From positions 1 to 18,079 of the forward strand of contig CAMPIQ010000069.1 in the NCBI GenBank assembly GCA_946886475.1: 18,079 bases of DNA, given 5' to 3'. This document shows, one piece after another, positions 1 through 6,472 of this stretch (the stretch's first letter is position 1; each line of letters opens with the position of its first letter). Origin of the DNA: an uncultured Chitinophagales bacterium. GTDB taxonomy: Bacteria; Bacteroidota; Bacteroidia; Chitinophagales; Chitinophagaceae. Under the pieces are notes generated by a model. It did not search any database. It worked only from the letters and a program-made list of their open reading frames with translations, and was not told the DNA's origin. The position numbers and the translations under genes are program-made.

Positions 1-78
1 AACAAACTATACCTGCAGACAGAAAGCGCAGAAGTGCGTCGGAAGAAGAAAAAAGCAGGATACAACTCAATTAATTTA
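1..78. other. Unassigned left edge, possibly the end of a plus-strand gene
   Basis: Plus-strand frames 1 and 3 are both open from the window edge. Frame 3 ends with TAA at about 72-74 after a charged tail (RKRRSASEEEKSRIQLN). Frame 1 runs to a TGA at 94-96 and would overlap the end of the convergent DUF6265 gene. Frame 3 gives a clean end before that gene and is slightly preferred. Too little is visible to name a product, and neither frame may be coding. Confidence 0.2.
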
Positions 79-540
79 TCATCCATGATCATTTGATCTT
101 TCAAAGTTGAAAAGGATCTCTTTCTGGTCTCCGCTTATTGTGATCTTTAATTGATTCTTATATAGTTCATATTGAATTTGTTTTGGAAAATCATGTTTCA
201 TATTCTGGAAAATAAATTTTCCATCTTTTATTTCATTCAATAGAAAGCTCACCTGATTTCCTTGATTTTGATTCGGCACTGTAGGAGAGTAACTGATAGC
301 TCCATTTGAAAATTTCAGTATTACTGTTTCCTGCGAAATGGTATCCTTTTCAATTATACGGAAACTCTTACTGGTCATTACCGAATCATTCACAATAATC
401 CATTGCTCAACCAATGATCCTTTTTTGGTTTTCATCATCCATTCACCTTCAAGAGAATTGAGTTTTATAAAATCTTTTTTTTGAAATTGCGCTTTTACAT
501 TTATTGAACTAAATAGCAATAATGGAATTATAAATTTCAT
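79..540 (-). CDS. Secreted DUF6265 family protein
   Basis: A 153-residue protein if translation starts at the ATG at 538-540. That start gives a clean signal peptide (MKFIIPLLLFSSINVKAQ) ending in A-Q, usual for Bacteroidota exported proteins. An in-frame ATG at 568-570 would add 10 polar residues before the hydrophobic core and lies against a repeat stem-loop, so the inner start is preferred. The mature part has the DUF6265 pattern: LEGEW near the start, an EQW segment, then KHDFPKQIQYEL and a closing LKITISGD beta segment. This resembles a small lipocalin-like calycin barrel that would lie in the periplasm or on the outer membrane. The family has no established function. It is the last gene of the minus-strand block, 54 bp after the TrpF-like gene. 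Family assignment is fairly secure; role unknown. Confidence 0.8.
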   Translation of the reverse strand: MKFIIPLLLFSSINVKAQFQKKDFIKLNSLEGEWMMKTKKGSLVEQWIIVNDSVMTSKSFRIIEKDTISQETVILKFSNGAISYSPTVPNQNQGNQVSFLLNEIKDGKFIFQNMKHDFPKQIQYELYKNQLKITISGDQKEILFNFERSNDHG

Positions 541-570
541 AACAGTGATTTCATTAATAAATCTATGCAT

Positions 571-606
571 ATTGGCTAAGCAATGGCCAATGCCTATCGG
601 CCAATG
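571..606. repeat. GCCATTGGC-type short repeat overlapping a stop codon
   Basis: The minus strand reads as successive GCCATTGGC/GGCATTGGCC/TTAGCCAAT units. It includes an inverted repeat ATTGGC/GCCAAT with a 9-nt loop at 571-591. The repeat runs through the TAG stop of the TrpF-like gene (594-596) into its last codons (A-I-G-R). The same unit type recurs at 9889-9926, where it also overlaps a stop codon. It could act as a weak terminator or mRNA 3' end. The repeat is seen directly; the role is inferred. Confidence 0.5.
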
Positions 607-1256
607 GCCTGAAAAAATCTCTCCATCTTAAACTCATCCAGCTTTCCATCAGTTCTTACTCCACTGCAAATATCCAGGCCAAATGGGTTAACCTGCTCTA
701 TGGCCTGTTTTACATTTTGTTCAGAGAGTCCACCTGCAAGAAAAACAGGCAATGCTGATTGTTCAACTATCTGCCTGCTCAGTTTCCAGTTATGTACCCT
801 TCCGGTTCCTCCCAATTCTTTCACCGCGAGTTTTGGATTGCCACTGTCAAGTAAAAGCGCATCAACATGTTCAGACATTTCAAGTGCTTCATCAATGGAA
901 GATTCATCCACCACATGAATAACCTGAACGATCTTTACTGAAGGCAGTTCTTTTTTAAGTTCATGGTATTTTCCTTCACTTAAAGCATCCACTATCTGAA
1001 TGGTATTGGTACAGGTGCGCCTGTGGTGATCAATAATTTTCTTTACAGAGACCTCAGAAGTTAAAAGAAAGGTTGCAACCGGGGGAGGCGTGGCCTTTGC
1101 AATGGTGCAGATCAGCTCATCTTCTATGGGTCCCGGTCCGCTGGGCATTTTACCTACCAGTCCAATTGCGGAGGCTCCAAAGGCAATAGCTGTTGCGGCT
1201 TCTTCAACAGAGGCTATGCAGCAGATCTTGACAACGGGTATTCTGGTGGTGAACAT
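594..1256 (-). CDS. TrpF-like phosphoribosylanthranilate isomerase homologue, divergent
   Basis: A 220-residue (beta/alpha)8 barrel protein. Recognisable TrpF landmarks are: beta-1 VVKICC with the candidate general-base Cys at residue 12 (the usual KICG is KICC here); the catalytic-acid Asp137 in LLLDS; GGTGRVHNW at 149-157; the phosphate-binding AGG at 174-176; and DICSGVRTDGKLD at 195-207. Length matches TrpF. The second loop differs: the usual S-P-R segment after beta-2 is replaced by MPSGPGPIEDE (38-48) without the substrate-contacting Arg. No other trp gene is present. In known TrpF enzymes the reaction is an Amadori rearrangement in tryptophan synthesis. Here the catalytic pair is kept but the substrate pocket looks altered, so a side role or another sugar-phosphate substrate is possible. 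It lies 9 bp from the upstream hydrolase, probably co-transcribed. Confidence 0.75.
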   Translation of the reverse strand: MFTTRIPVVKICCIASVEEAATAIAFGASAIGLVGKMPSGPGPIEDELICTIAKATPPPVATFLLTSEVSVKKIIDHHRRTCTNTIQIVDALSEGKYHELKKELPSVKIVQVIHVVDESSIDEALEMSEHVDALLLDSGNPKLAVKELGGTGRVHNWKLSRQIVEQSALPVFLAGGLSEQNVKQAIEQVNPFGLDICSGVRTDGKLDEFKMERFFQAIGR

Positions 1257-1265
1257 GCTGCTAAG

Positions 1266-1922
1266 CTAAGACGAAACTGAATTTATTTTTTCGCTCAGGG
1301 CTTTACTTATTTGGGATGGCATATCATATACCATAAGATGATCGCCTCCGGTAACCTTTACATCCGCCTGTATCCTGCTGCAGGGAAAGATCTTATCGGC
1401 TGTTCCATGAATATGAAAAACATTGGATGGCCTTTCCACATTATTCCAATTCAGAACCTGGTTAACAGACCACTTTAAATAGCTTTTCGAGGAAGATTTC
1501 AAAAATTCGTGAAGTAAATTTATTTCTTCCTTTGTTTTGGCGCCAAAATACCAATTGATAAAACTGTTATGCCATTTATAAAATGTGGATGGTAATATTT
1601 TATGGATCTTCAGCCTGTTGATGATGCGGAATAAAACGGGCAGTTCAGTTTTTTGAGATACGGTGGAGATCAATACCACCAGTTTTGACGGAAGGATCTT
1701 ATTGATCTCAATGGCCACGATCCCCCCAAATGAAAGTCCGATCAGGATAAAATCATCTTCAGCATCAATTTGTGCTGATAGCCTTTTGCAGTAATCCTGG
1801 AGACTTTCATTTTTTTCCGGTTCTATCCAGTCAATATATTTTAGAATGATACCGGATGGAAGTTGCAGGTGTTTAAAAATCCTCCTGTCTGCTCCAAGGC
1901 CGCTGATAAAATAGGCTGTCAA
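1266..1922 (-). CDS. Alpha/beta hydrolase
   Basis: A 218-residue cytoplasmic alpha/beta-hydrolase with a full catalytic triad. The nucleophile is Ser64 in the elbow GLSFGG (62-67), the acid is Asp176 in HGTADKIFP, and the base is His195 in GGDHLMVYD. The N-terminal FISGLGADRRIF (5-16) matches the oxyanion-loop region of small esterase-like members, and a helical lid lies between about residues 95 and 160. There is no signal peptide. The substrate cannot be read from sequence. It starts 33 bp after dapB ends, on the same strand, and is followed after 9 bp by the TrpF-like gene, so a common transcript is likely. Assignment to the superfamily is secure; a specific esterase or lipase role is not. 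Confidence 0.85.
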   Translation of the reverse strand: MTAYFISGLGADRRIFKHLQLPSGIILKYIDWIEPEKNESLQDYCKRLSAQIDAEDDFILIGLSFGGIVAIEINKILPSKLVVLISTVSQKTELPVLFRIINRLKIHKILPSTFYKWHNSFINWYFGAKTKEEINLLHEFLKSSSKSYLKWSVNQVLNWNNVERPSNVFHIHGTADKIFPCSRIQADVKVTGGDHLMVYDMPSQISKALSEKINSVSS

Positions 1923-1955
1923 GCTGATTGTATGATTTAAGTTAATGGTTCAGGA

Positions 1956-2693
1956 TCATTCCAACTCCTTAACCGAAGAAATATTCAACACATCTTTCAT
2001 AGAAAAAATTCCCTTCTTACCGGCAATGTATTCTGCAGCCAGGATGGCACCGAGTGCAAAGCCTTTTCGGCTATGGGCGGTGTGAATAATTTCTATATCA
2101 TCCACTTCAGAACTGTATTTTACCATATGGGTTCCGGGGGCAGGATCAATTCTTTCACTTATGATCTCCAGCTGCTCTTTTGATCCGGCTTTGCTGTTGA
2201 TCCATGATGTTTTGCGGGGAAGATGGGCCAGTACCTGTTCAGCCAGTGTTACGGCAGTACCGCTTGGGGCATCTTTCTTCTGGGTATGATGAACCTCCTT
2301 CATGCTAATATCATATCCCGGTTGGGATGCCATTAATTTTGCAAGCAGCTTATTGACCTCGAAAAAAATATTTACACCAATACTGAAATTACTGGTGTGT
2401 AAAAAGCTTCCGTTCTTTTCAATACATAGCCTTCCGGCCTCGTTCAGCTGCTGGTTCCATCCTGTAGAACCACTTACCACAGGTACTCCAAATGAAAAAC
2501 ATTTCTTTACATTTTCAAATGCACTATCAGGACCGGTGAATTCAATGGCTACATCAGCCTTCGATAATTTTTCTTTATTGAGATCTTCCGTATTATCAAT
2601 ATTGATCCTGAGTACCACTTCATGTCCTCTTTCAATGGCCAGTTCTTCAATCATATGGCCCATTTTTCCGTAACCGATTAATGCGATCTTCAT
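1956..2693 (-). CDS. dapB: 4-hydroxy-tetrahydrodipicolinate reductase
   Basis: A 245-residue enzyme of the diaminopimelate/lysine pathway that reduces hydroxy-tetrahydrodipicolinate with NAD(P)H in the cytoplasm. The nucleotide-binding GYGKMG is at 7-12, EFTGP at 51-55 and SGSTGW at 74-79. The family signature EVHHTQKKDAPSGTA is at 133-147, with the catalytic His pair (135, 136) and Lys139. The ATG at 2691-2693 is chosen because MKIALIGYGKMG is the normal family N-terminus. An in-frame start at 2750 would add 19 unusual residues. It is 113 bp downstream of the DUF5683 gene in the parA-parB-DUF5683-dapB order, which recurs in Bacteroidota. The signal peptidase gene often found next in that order is not present here. 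Well supported. Confidence 0.95.
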   Translation of the reverse strand: MKIALIGYGKMGHMIEELAIERGHEVVLRINIDNTEDLNKEKLSKADVAIEFTGPDSAFENVKKCFSFGVPVVSGSTGWNQQLNEAGRLCIEKNGSFLHTSNFSIGVNIFFEVNKLLAKLMASQPGYDISMKEVHHTQKKDAPSGTAVTLAEQVLAHLPRKTSWINSKAGSKEQLEIISERIDPAPGTHMVKYSSEVDDIEIIHTAHSRKGFALGAILAAEYIAGKKGIFSMKDVLNISSVKELE

Positions 2694-2806
2694 GCTGCGA
2701 AGATAGTTGATGGATGCAGGTGGATAGCGAATGGCAGGGGGCTGTTCCATTTTATTCAGGATAAGCTAACATCCACACTTTCTTTAGTGAGGGTTGTCCT
2801 CATCAG

Positions 2807-3442
2807 TTATTTAAATGCCAGCACCAGGCTCAATCCCGTTGTGCCTGCCATCTGGCTGGGTCCTAATTTAAATTTGAATCCCAGGTCGGGACTTACATCA
2901 AAAGATTTAAGGTGGGCATCAACCGTAGCATCCACTACATTGAGTCCCCATAATAAAATAAAAAAAAGCACGGAATAATCAATATTGCTCCGGAATTCAT
3001 CCCGGTGCGACTTTAAGGCATTTTGATCATTTCTTATAATGAACACCTGAAGGTCATTATGAACCTTTACAAAGTTAGCAGTGTCTTTATTTACTAAAGT
3101 CTTGTAGGCAAAGCGTGTACGACGATACCACTGCAAATTATAATTGAATATGGCAGCCGATGTACCCAGCGCTGCATATACAATGGGGACCTTCCAGTAT
3201 TTCTTGTTATAGATCTGTCCAAGGCCTGGAAGTATGGCCGAACGGATTGCCGCTTTTCGTGGAGAATGGTATTTGATGATGGCTTCAACCTGGTCCGGAT
3301 TGTTTAAAGGTTCAGCGACTTTATTTAAAGAATCCCCGGGAATAAAAGGTACGGTATCTGTGTAAACAGGAAGTAATGTATCCTGGGCATGAAGGCCAAT
3401 TGTGCCCAAAGTTATTAATATGGTAAGCAGGATCGTTTTCAT
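2807..3442 (-). CDS. DUF5683 membrane protein
   Basis: A 211-residue protein from the ATG at 3440-3442, with an N-terminal signal peptide MKTILLTILITLGTIGLHAQ. The DUF5683 core begins at about residue 60 with SPRKAAIRSAILPGLGQIYN, followed by two hydrophobic segments (KVPIVYAALGTSAAIFNY and VLFFILLWGLNVVDA), then a short beta-rich tail ending LSLVLAFK. It is probably an inner-membrane or envelope protein; its biochemical function is unknown. It starts 10 bp after parB ends (a TTG start at 3460 would overlap parB and is less likely), so it is almost certainly co-transcribed with parB. Its constant place between partition genes and dapB in this phylum hints at a link to division or envelope growth, which is inference. 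Confidence 0.85.
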   Translation of the reverse strand: MKTILLTILITLGTIGLHAQDTLLPVYTDTVPFIPGDSLNKVAEPLNNPDQVEAIIKYHSPRKAAIRSAILPGLGQIYNKKYWKVPIVYAALGTSAAIFNYNLQWYRRTRFAYKTLVNKDTANFVKVHNDLQVFIIRNDQNALKSHRDEFRSNIDYSVLFFILLWGLNVVDATVDAHLKSFDVSPDLGFKFKLGPSQMAGTTGLSLVLAFK

Positions 3443-3452
3443 ACCGGAACCA

Positions 3453-4367
3453 TTAATCAATGGTCACATTCATCTGGTCCAGCAATTTATTAAGTTCATC
3501 AAGTGAATAGTAATCGAACGTGATCTGGCCGCTACCGGTTTTGCTATGCTTTAATTTTACCCTGGTACTGAAATGGGAAGCCAGTTTATCCTCTACTTTT
3601 TTATATCCTTCGGGCAATGCAGGATTGGAAGATTTTTTTGATTCTTTTTCCTTATATAAATTCCTTACAAGATTTTCTGTCTGTCTTACAGAAAGCCCCT
3701 TTGTTTTGATCTCATCAAAAATATAAAGTTGCTGGTCTATCTTATCCACGTTGATCAAAGCCCTTGCATGACCCATGCTGATCTCACCGTTTCTTACCGC
3801 AATCTGAATATCCGGTGGAAGCCTGAGCAAACGGATATAGTTGGTAACCGTACTGCGATCCTTTCCCATTCTTTCAGCCACCTGTTCCTGGGTATGGTCC
3901 AGTTCCTCCATCATTCTTTTATAGCTCAGTGCAATCTCCATGGCATTGAGGTCCTCCCGTTGAAGGTTCTCCAGCAGGGCCAGTTCAAGAAGTTCCTGGT
4001 CATTGGCCTGGCGGATGTAAGCGGGGATATCTTTTAAACCTGCAAGCTTTGCGGCACGCAATCTTCTTTCACCCGATATCAGCCGGTATTTATTGCCATG
4101 TAATTTGGAAACGGTAACAGGCTGGATGATGTCGTGCAGTTTTATGGAGTTGGCAAGTTCCTGCAAGGCCTGTTCATCAAAATCACGCCGGGGTTGTTTT
4201 GGATTGGTTTCAATGTTTTCCAGGGGTAGCCGCAGCACTCCGGTGGCGGCTTCAACCGCCTGTGGTTTTAATTGTCCCGAAGTGTTTTTCAGGTCAGCAT
4301 CAATATTCTGCAAAAGCGACCGGATCCCTTTTCCCAGAGCGTCTTTATTTTGTTTTGGATTAGTCAT
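3453..4367 (-). CDS. parB: Chromosome-partitioning protein ParB
   Basis: A 304-residue ParB/Spo0J/Noc-type CTPase that loads on parS sites and spreads, working with ParA in chromosome segregation. Features in order: the N-terminal ParA-contact motif GKGIRSLL (12-19); the ParB/sulfiredoxin-like domain with NPKQPRRDF (55-63) and the CTP-binding GERR (99-102); ENLQRED (133-139) and NAMEIALSY; a helix-turn-helix at about 156-185 (TQEQVAERMGKDRSTVTNYIRLLRLP); and a C-terminal dimerisation segment ending near 304. Length is typical. ATG start at 4365-4367. The gap from parA is 565 bp because the TTTGAAC element lies between them; without it the two genes would be about 40 bp apart. I recognised no parS site in this window. 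Confidence 0.96.
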   Translation of the reverse strand: MTNPKQNKDALGKGIRSLLQNIDADLKNTSGQLKPQAVEAATGVLRLPLENIETNPKQPRRDFDEQALQELANSIKLHDIIQPVTVSKLHGNKYRLISGERRLRAAKLAGLKDIPAYIRQANDQELLELALLENLQREDLNAMEIALSYKRMMEELDHTQEQVAERMGKDRSTVTNYIRLLRLPPDIQIAVRNGEISMGHARALINVDKIDQQLYIFDEIKTKGLSVRQTENLVRNLYKEKESKKSSNPALPEGYKKVEDKLASHFSTRVKLKHSKTGSGQITFDYYSLDELNKLLDQMNVTID

Positions 4368-4397
4368 TGTGTTTATCTGAATGAAAGCTCAATTTAA

Positions 4398-4446
4398 GTT
4401 CAAAGTCAATAGTTCAAAGTTCAAAGTCAGAAGTTTCACTTTCAAA
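4398..4446. repeat. Heptamer array, left end of element
   Basis: Seven consecutive 7-nt units on the plus strand: GTTCAAA, GTCAATA, GTTCAAA, GTTCAAA, GTCAGAA, GTTTCAC, TTTCAAA. The last unit overlaps the TGA stop of the four-helix-bundle gene, so the gene runs directly into the repeat. Confidence 0.75.
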
Positions 4447-4804
4447 GATATTTGTCTGTGTTGTTAATCATATGAAAAATAAGCTTACGGACCTCAGAAT
4501 TTATTTTAAACCAATCGGAATGAGTTTTTTGATCTATATAATTACAATCGTGAGCAAAATCGATCCAAACCTCAGTTTCAGTATTTTCTGACTCGCAATC
4601 TGATAGTTTGGATATGAAATGAGCCAGGTATCTTCGTTTTCTATAACCTTCTGCGAAATTACTACATACTGATCTTGAAGATCTTCTAATCTGGCTGGTT
4701 AGTGCAAATTTCTCTTCAATAGGAAAGGCTTTGGAAACATTAAAAATCTCCATTGCTAATTTGTAAGCTTTTTGATAAACCGTCAGGTCTTTATAGTCTC
4801 CCAT
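4442..4804 (-). CDS. Four-helix-bundle protein, 23S rRNA intervening-sequence (S23) type
   Basis: A 120-residue, highly helical protein with the conserved pattern of the TIGR02436/S23-IVP family: DLTVYQKAYKLAMEIF near the N-terminus (6-21), then FPIEEKFALTSQIRRSSRSV (27-46), CSNFAEGY (47-54), and a charged C-terminal helix. These proteins fold as four-helix bundles that assemble as pentamers. They occur in intervening sequences of some 23S rRNA genes and, as Avd, in diversity-generating retroelements. No reverse transcriptase or rRNA is nearby, so neither setting applies here. The molecular role of free-standing members is unknown; RNA or nucleic-acid binding is plausible from the basic surface (IRRSSRS, YRKRRY). 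The leader holds a stem-loop (4855-4871), and heptamer repeats flank both sides. Its presence splits the usually adjacent parA and parB. Confidence 0.9.
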   Translation of the reverse strand: MGDYKDLTVYQKAYKLAMEIFNVSKAFPIEEKFALTSQIRRSSRSVCSNFAEGYRKRRYLAHFISKLSDCESENTETEVWIDFAHDCNYIDQKTHSDWFKINSEVRKLIFHMINNTDKYL

Positions 4805-4854
4805 TTTTTATCATAAATCTAAAATCTGGGATTAGGCTATTCATGATAATTTCC

Positions 4855-4871
4855 TCATCATATTTTGATGA
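4855..4871 (-). other. Stem-loop in leader of the four-helix-bundle gene
   Basis: TCATCA (4855-4860) and TGATGA (4866-4871) form a 6-bp stem with a 5-nt loop. A second outer pair, ATTCAT (4839-4844) and ATGAAT (4868-4873), competes with it. The structure lies about 50-65 nt upstream of the start codon inside the element. A regulatory or transposition-related role is speculative. Confidence 0.35.
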
Positions 4872-4897
4872 ATAAACCTCAATTGTTTAAACGACCC

Positions 4898-4921
4898 GAC
4901 TTTGAACTTTGAACTATGAAC
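4898..4921. repeat. Heptamer array, right end of element
   Basis: GAC followed by TTTGAAC, TTTGAAC and TATGAAC, inverted relative to the left array and ending 11 bp before the parA stop codon. The inner neighbour TAAACGACCCG (4888-4898) is the part shared with the element upstream of lon. Confidence 0.75.
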
Positions 4922-4932
4922 TGAATCCGGCC

Positions 4933-5736
4933 CTACAGCTCCATCGTCCTCTCCTCCTGTTTTATCCGCGTCATATTGTTTTTCTGGAGTATTTCTTTGG
5001 CAAGGTTTAGATAATTCATAGAGCCTTTACTGTTGGCATCGTAGAGGATCACAGGTTTGCCAACACTAGGCGCCTCACTGAGTTTGGCATTGCGGTGAAC
5101 GATGGTACTGAAAACAAGGTCCTCAAAATGCCTGCGTACTTCCGCCACCACCTGGTTGGACAAGCGCAGCCTTCCATCATACATGGTCATCAGTATTCCT
5201 TCAATCACCAGGGATGTATTGAGGCGGCTTTGAACGATCTTGATGGTATTGAGAAGTTTACCTAAACCTTCCAGCGCAAAGAATTCACACTGAACCGGAA
5301 CGATCACCGAATCGGAAGCGGTTAGGGCATTTACCGTGATGAGACCAAGCGAAGGCGAACAGTCGATGATGATAAAATCGTATTCATGCTGAACAGTTTC
5401 TATCAATTTTTTCAGCACCATTTCCCGGTTGGGATAATTGATCATTTCAATTTCAGCCCCAACAAGGTCAATATGCGAAGGGATCAGGTCAAGATTTGGA
5501 ATGTCGGTCTTCAATACCACATCCTTTGCAATGGCATTGTTTACCATGCAATCATAAAGACTCTGTGTAATATTCTGAAGGTCAAACCCCACTCCTGTAG
5601 TACTGTTGGCCTGCGGATCCGCATCAACCAGCAGGGTTTTGAATTCCAGCACCGCGAAAGAGGCTGCCAGGTTAATGGCAGTTGTGGTTTTTCCAACACC
5701 GCCTTTTTGATTGGCCACTCCAATTATTCTACCCAT
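4933..5736 (-). CDS. parA: Chromosome-partitioning ATPase ParA
   Basis: A 267-residue ParA/Soj/MinD-type P-loop ATPase that binds nucleoid DNA nonspecifically when ATP-bound and is stimulated by ParB. The deviant Walker A KGGVGKTT is at 11-18 with the signature Lys at 11. DADPQAN follows at 38-44, and Walker B is [12 protein letters not shown] with Asp125. There is no N-terminal DNA-binding extension, consistent with a chromosomal Soj-type rather than a plasmid P1-type ParA. The ATG at 5734-5736 is 15 bp after the stop of the MBL-fold hydrolase gene, so the two share a transcript. parB follows downstream, separated by the TTTGAAC element. Very secure. Confidence 0.96.
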   Translation of the reverse strand: MGRIIGVANQKGGVGKTTTAINLAASFAVLEFKTLLVDADPQANSTTGVGFDLQNITQSLYDCMVNNAIAKDVVLKTDIPNLDLIPSHIDLVGAEIEMINYPNREMVLKKLIETVQHEYDFIIIDCSPSLGLITVNALTASDSVIVPVQCEFFALEGLGKLLNTIKIVQSRLNTSLVIEGILMTMYDGRLRLSNQVVAEVRRHFEDLVFSTIVHRNAKLSEAPSVGKPVILYDANSKGSMNYLNLAKEILQKNNMTRIKQEERTMEL

Positions 5737-5751
5737 TGATGAAATCAGATT

Positions 5752-6432
5752 TTAAATGTCAATGCTTTTGCCTATTTCCACAAGATGCAGTTTCATATCC
5801 GCATCTGCAAAAGCTTTTTGAGCTTTTCCGTGATCAATTTTAATAAATCCAAATGTGTCATAATGTACGCCGATGATCTGATCGCATTGGATCATTTTTG
5901 CGGCCATAATGGCATCCTCATATCCCATGGTAAAGTTGTCGCCTACAGGTAGTATGGCAAAATCTAGTTTCCCCCACTTTGGAACCAGCTGCATATCCAG
6001 TGTCAATGCCGTGTCGCCGCTGTAATAAAAGCTGGTATCATCGGTTTTGATCAAAAAACCCATTGGATTCCCACCATAGCTTCCATCCGGCATAGATGAC
6101 GAATGAATGGCATTTGTACATTTAACGGTACCAAAATCAAAGTTCCACTTACCACCGGTATTCATTGGGTGATATTGCTCAACACCCTGTTTTTGAAGCC
6201 AGCTTACTACTTCAAATGAACCGATTACCGTAGCTCCCGATCTTTTGGCGATAGCCACACAGTCTTCAATATGATCGCTGTGGCCGTGCGATACAAGGAT
6301 ATAATCCGGCTTCAGCGTATCAATATCAATATGGCCTGCCAGTTCATTTGGCGTGATGAAGGGATCAAAAAGCAGGTTTTTATTACCGGTTGCTACCGAA
6401 AAACACGACTGACCATAGTAAGTGAATTTCAT
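5752..6432 (-). CDS. MBL-fold metal-dependent hydrolase (UPF0173 type)
   Basis: A 226-residue soluble metallo-beta-lactamase-fold protein of the UPF0173 class. The metal-binding motif SHGHSDH is at 48-54 (His49, His51, Asp53, His54). Further candidate ligands are His110 in NAIHSS, Asp140 in YYSGDTAL and His190 in IGVHYDTF. Length is normal for the class. The fold supports a binuclear metal hydrolase, but the natural substrate of this class is not established. It is the first gene of the parA operon: its start is followed upstream by a matching -7 element (6465-6472), and parA begins 15 bp after its stop. Its role next to the partition genes is unknown. Confidence 0.9.
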   Translation of the reverse strand: MKFTYYGQSCFSVATGNKNLLFDPFITPNELAGHIDIDTLKPDYILVSHGHSDHIEDCVAIAKRSGATVIGSFEVVSWLQKQGVEQYHPMNTGGKWNFDFGTVKCTNAIHSSSMPDGSYGGNPMGFLIKTDDTSFYYSGDTALTLDMQLVPKWGKLDFAILPVGDNFTMGYEDAIMAAKMIQCDQIIGVHYDTFGFIKIDHGKAQKAFADADMKLHLVEIGKSIDI

Positions 6433-6464
6433 AATTATTAAAATTCAAAGCGTTAGGATGATTG

Positions 6465-6472
6465 CAAAACTA
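6465..6472 (-). promoter_or_regulatory. Candidate Bacteroidota promoter for the hydrolase-parA operon
   Basis: On the minus strand this reads TAGTTTTG, an exact fit to the Bacteroidota -7 consensus TAnnTTTG, followed by CAATC. It is 32 nt upstream of the hydrolase ATG. No clear -33 TTTG is visible; that position falls in the inverted copy of the repeat array. The array unit AACCTCTTAG runs directly into this element. Confidence 0.5.

Larger units (their letters stand above)
4398..4921. mobile_element. TTTGAAC inverted-repeat element carrying a four-helix-bundle gene
   Basis: A 524-bp unit sits between parA and parB. Its left end is a run of seven GTTCAAA-like heptamers (4398-4446). Its right end is GAC plus TTTGAAC, TTTGAAC and TATGAAC (4898-4921). 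The two ends contain a perfect 18-bp inverted repeat: AGTTCAAAGTTCAAAGTC at 4411-4428 against its reverse complement at 4898-4915. The only gene inside is the 120-residue four-helix-bundle protein. The right end shares 24 of 25 nt, including a unique core CGGGTCGTTTA, with a second ORF-less element at 11876-12011. Known 23S rRNA intervening sequences have the same layout (inverted ends, about 0.5-0.8 kb, one four-helix-bundle ORF). Mobility is inferred: there is no transposase and no convincing target duplication. Confidence 0.55.

Noticed and set aside
1..96. Frame 1 at the left edge (LYLQT ... KKAGY) as the end of a GNAT acetyltransferase.
   Set aside because: The FYE segment and usual spacing are missing, and the frame would overlap the convergent gene; frame 3 is equally open and ends cleanly.
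2778..2796. The minus strand reads AACCCTCACTAAAG, identical to the core of the phage T3 promoter.
   Set aside because: There is no phage gene or T3-type polymerase in the window, and the flanking bases do not fit the full promoter. Chance match, or at most part of a small hairpin (TGAGG/CCTCA, 2788-2802).
4442..4804. The four-helix-bundle gene as Avd of a diversity-generating retroelement.
   Set aside because: There is no reverse transcriptase, template repeat or variable repeat in the window.
4377..4926. CTGAAT at 4377-4382 and 4921-4926 as a target-site duplication of the parA/parB element.
   Set aside because: The left copy is 15 nt outside the heptamers, while the right one overlaps the last unit; GAACTGAA also ends the other element, so it is probably repeat sequence.
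3453..5736. A parS centromere site near parAB.
   Set aside because: I found no GTTnCACGTGnAAC-like palindrome; GTTTCAC at 4433-4439 belongs to the heptamer run and is not palindromic.
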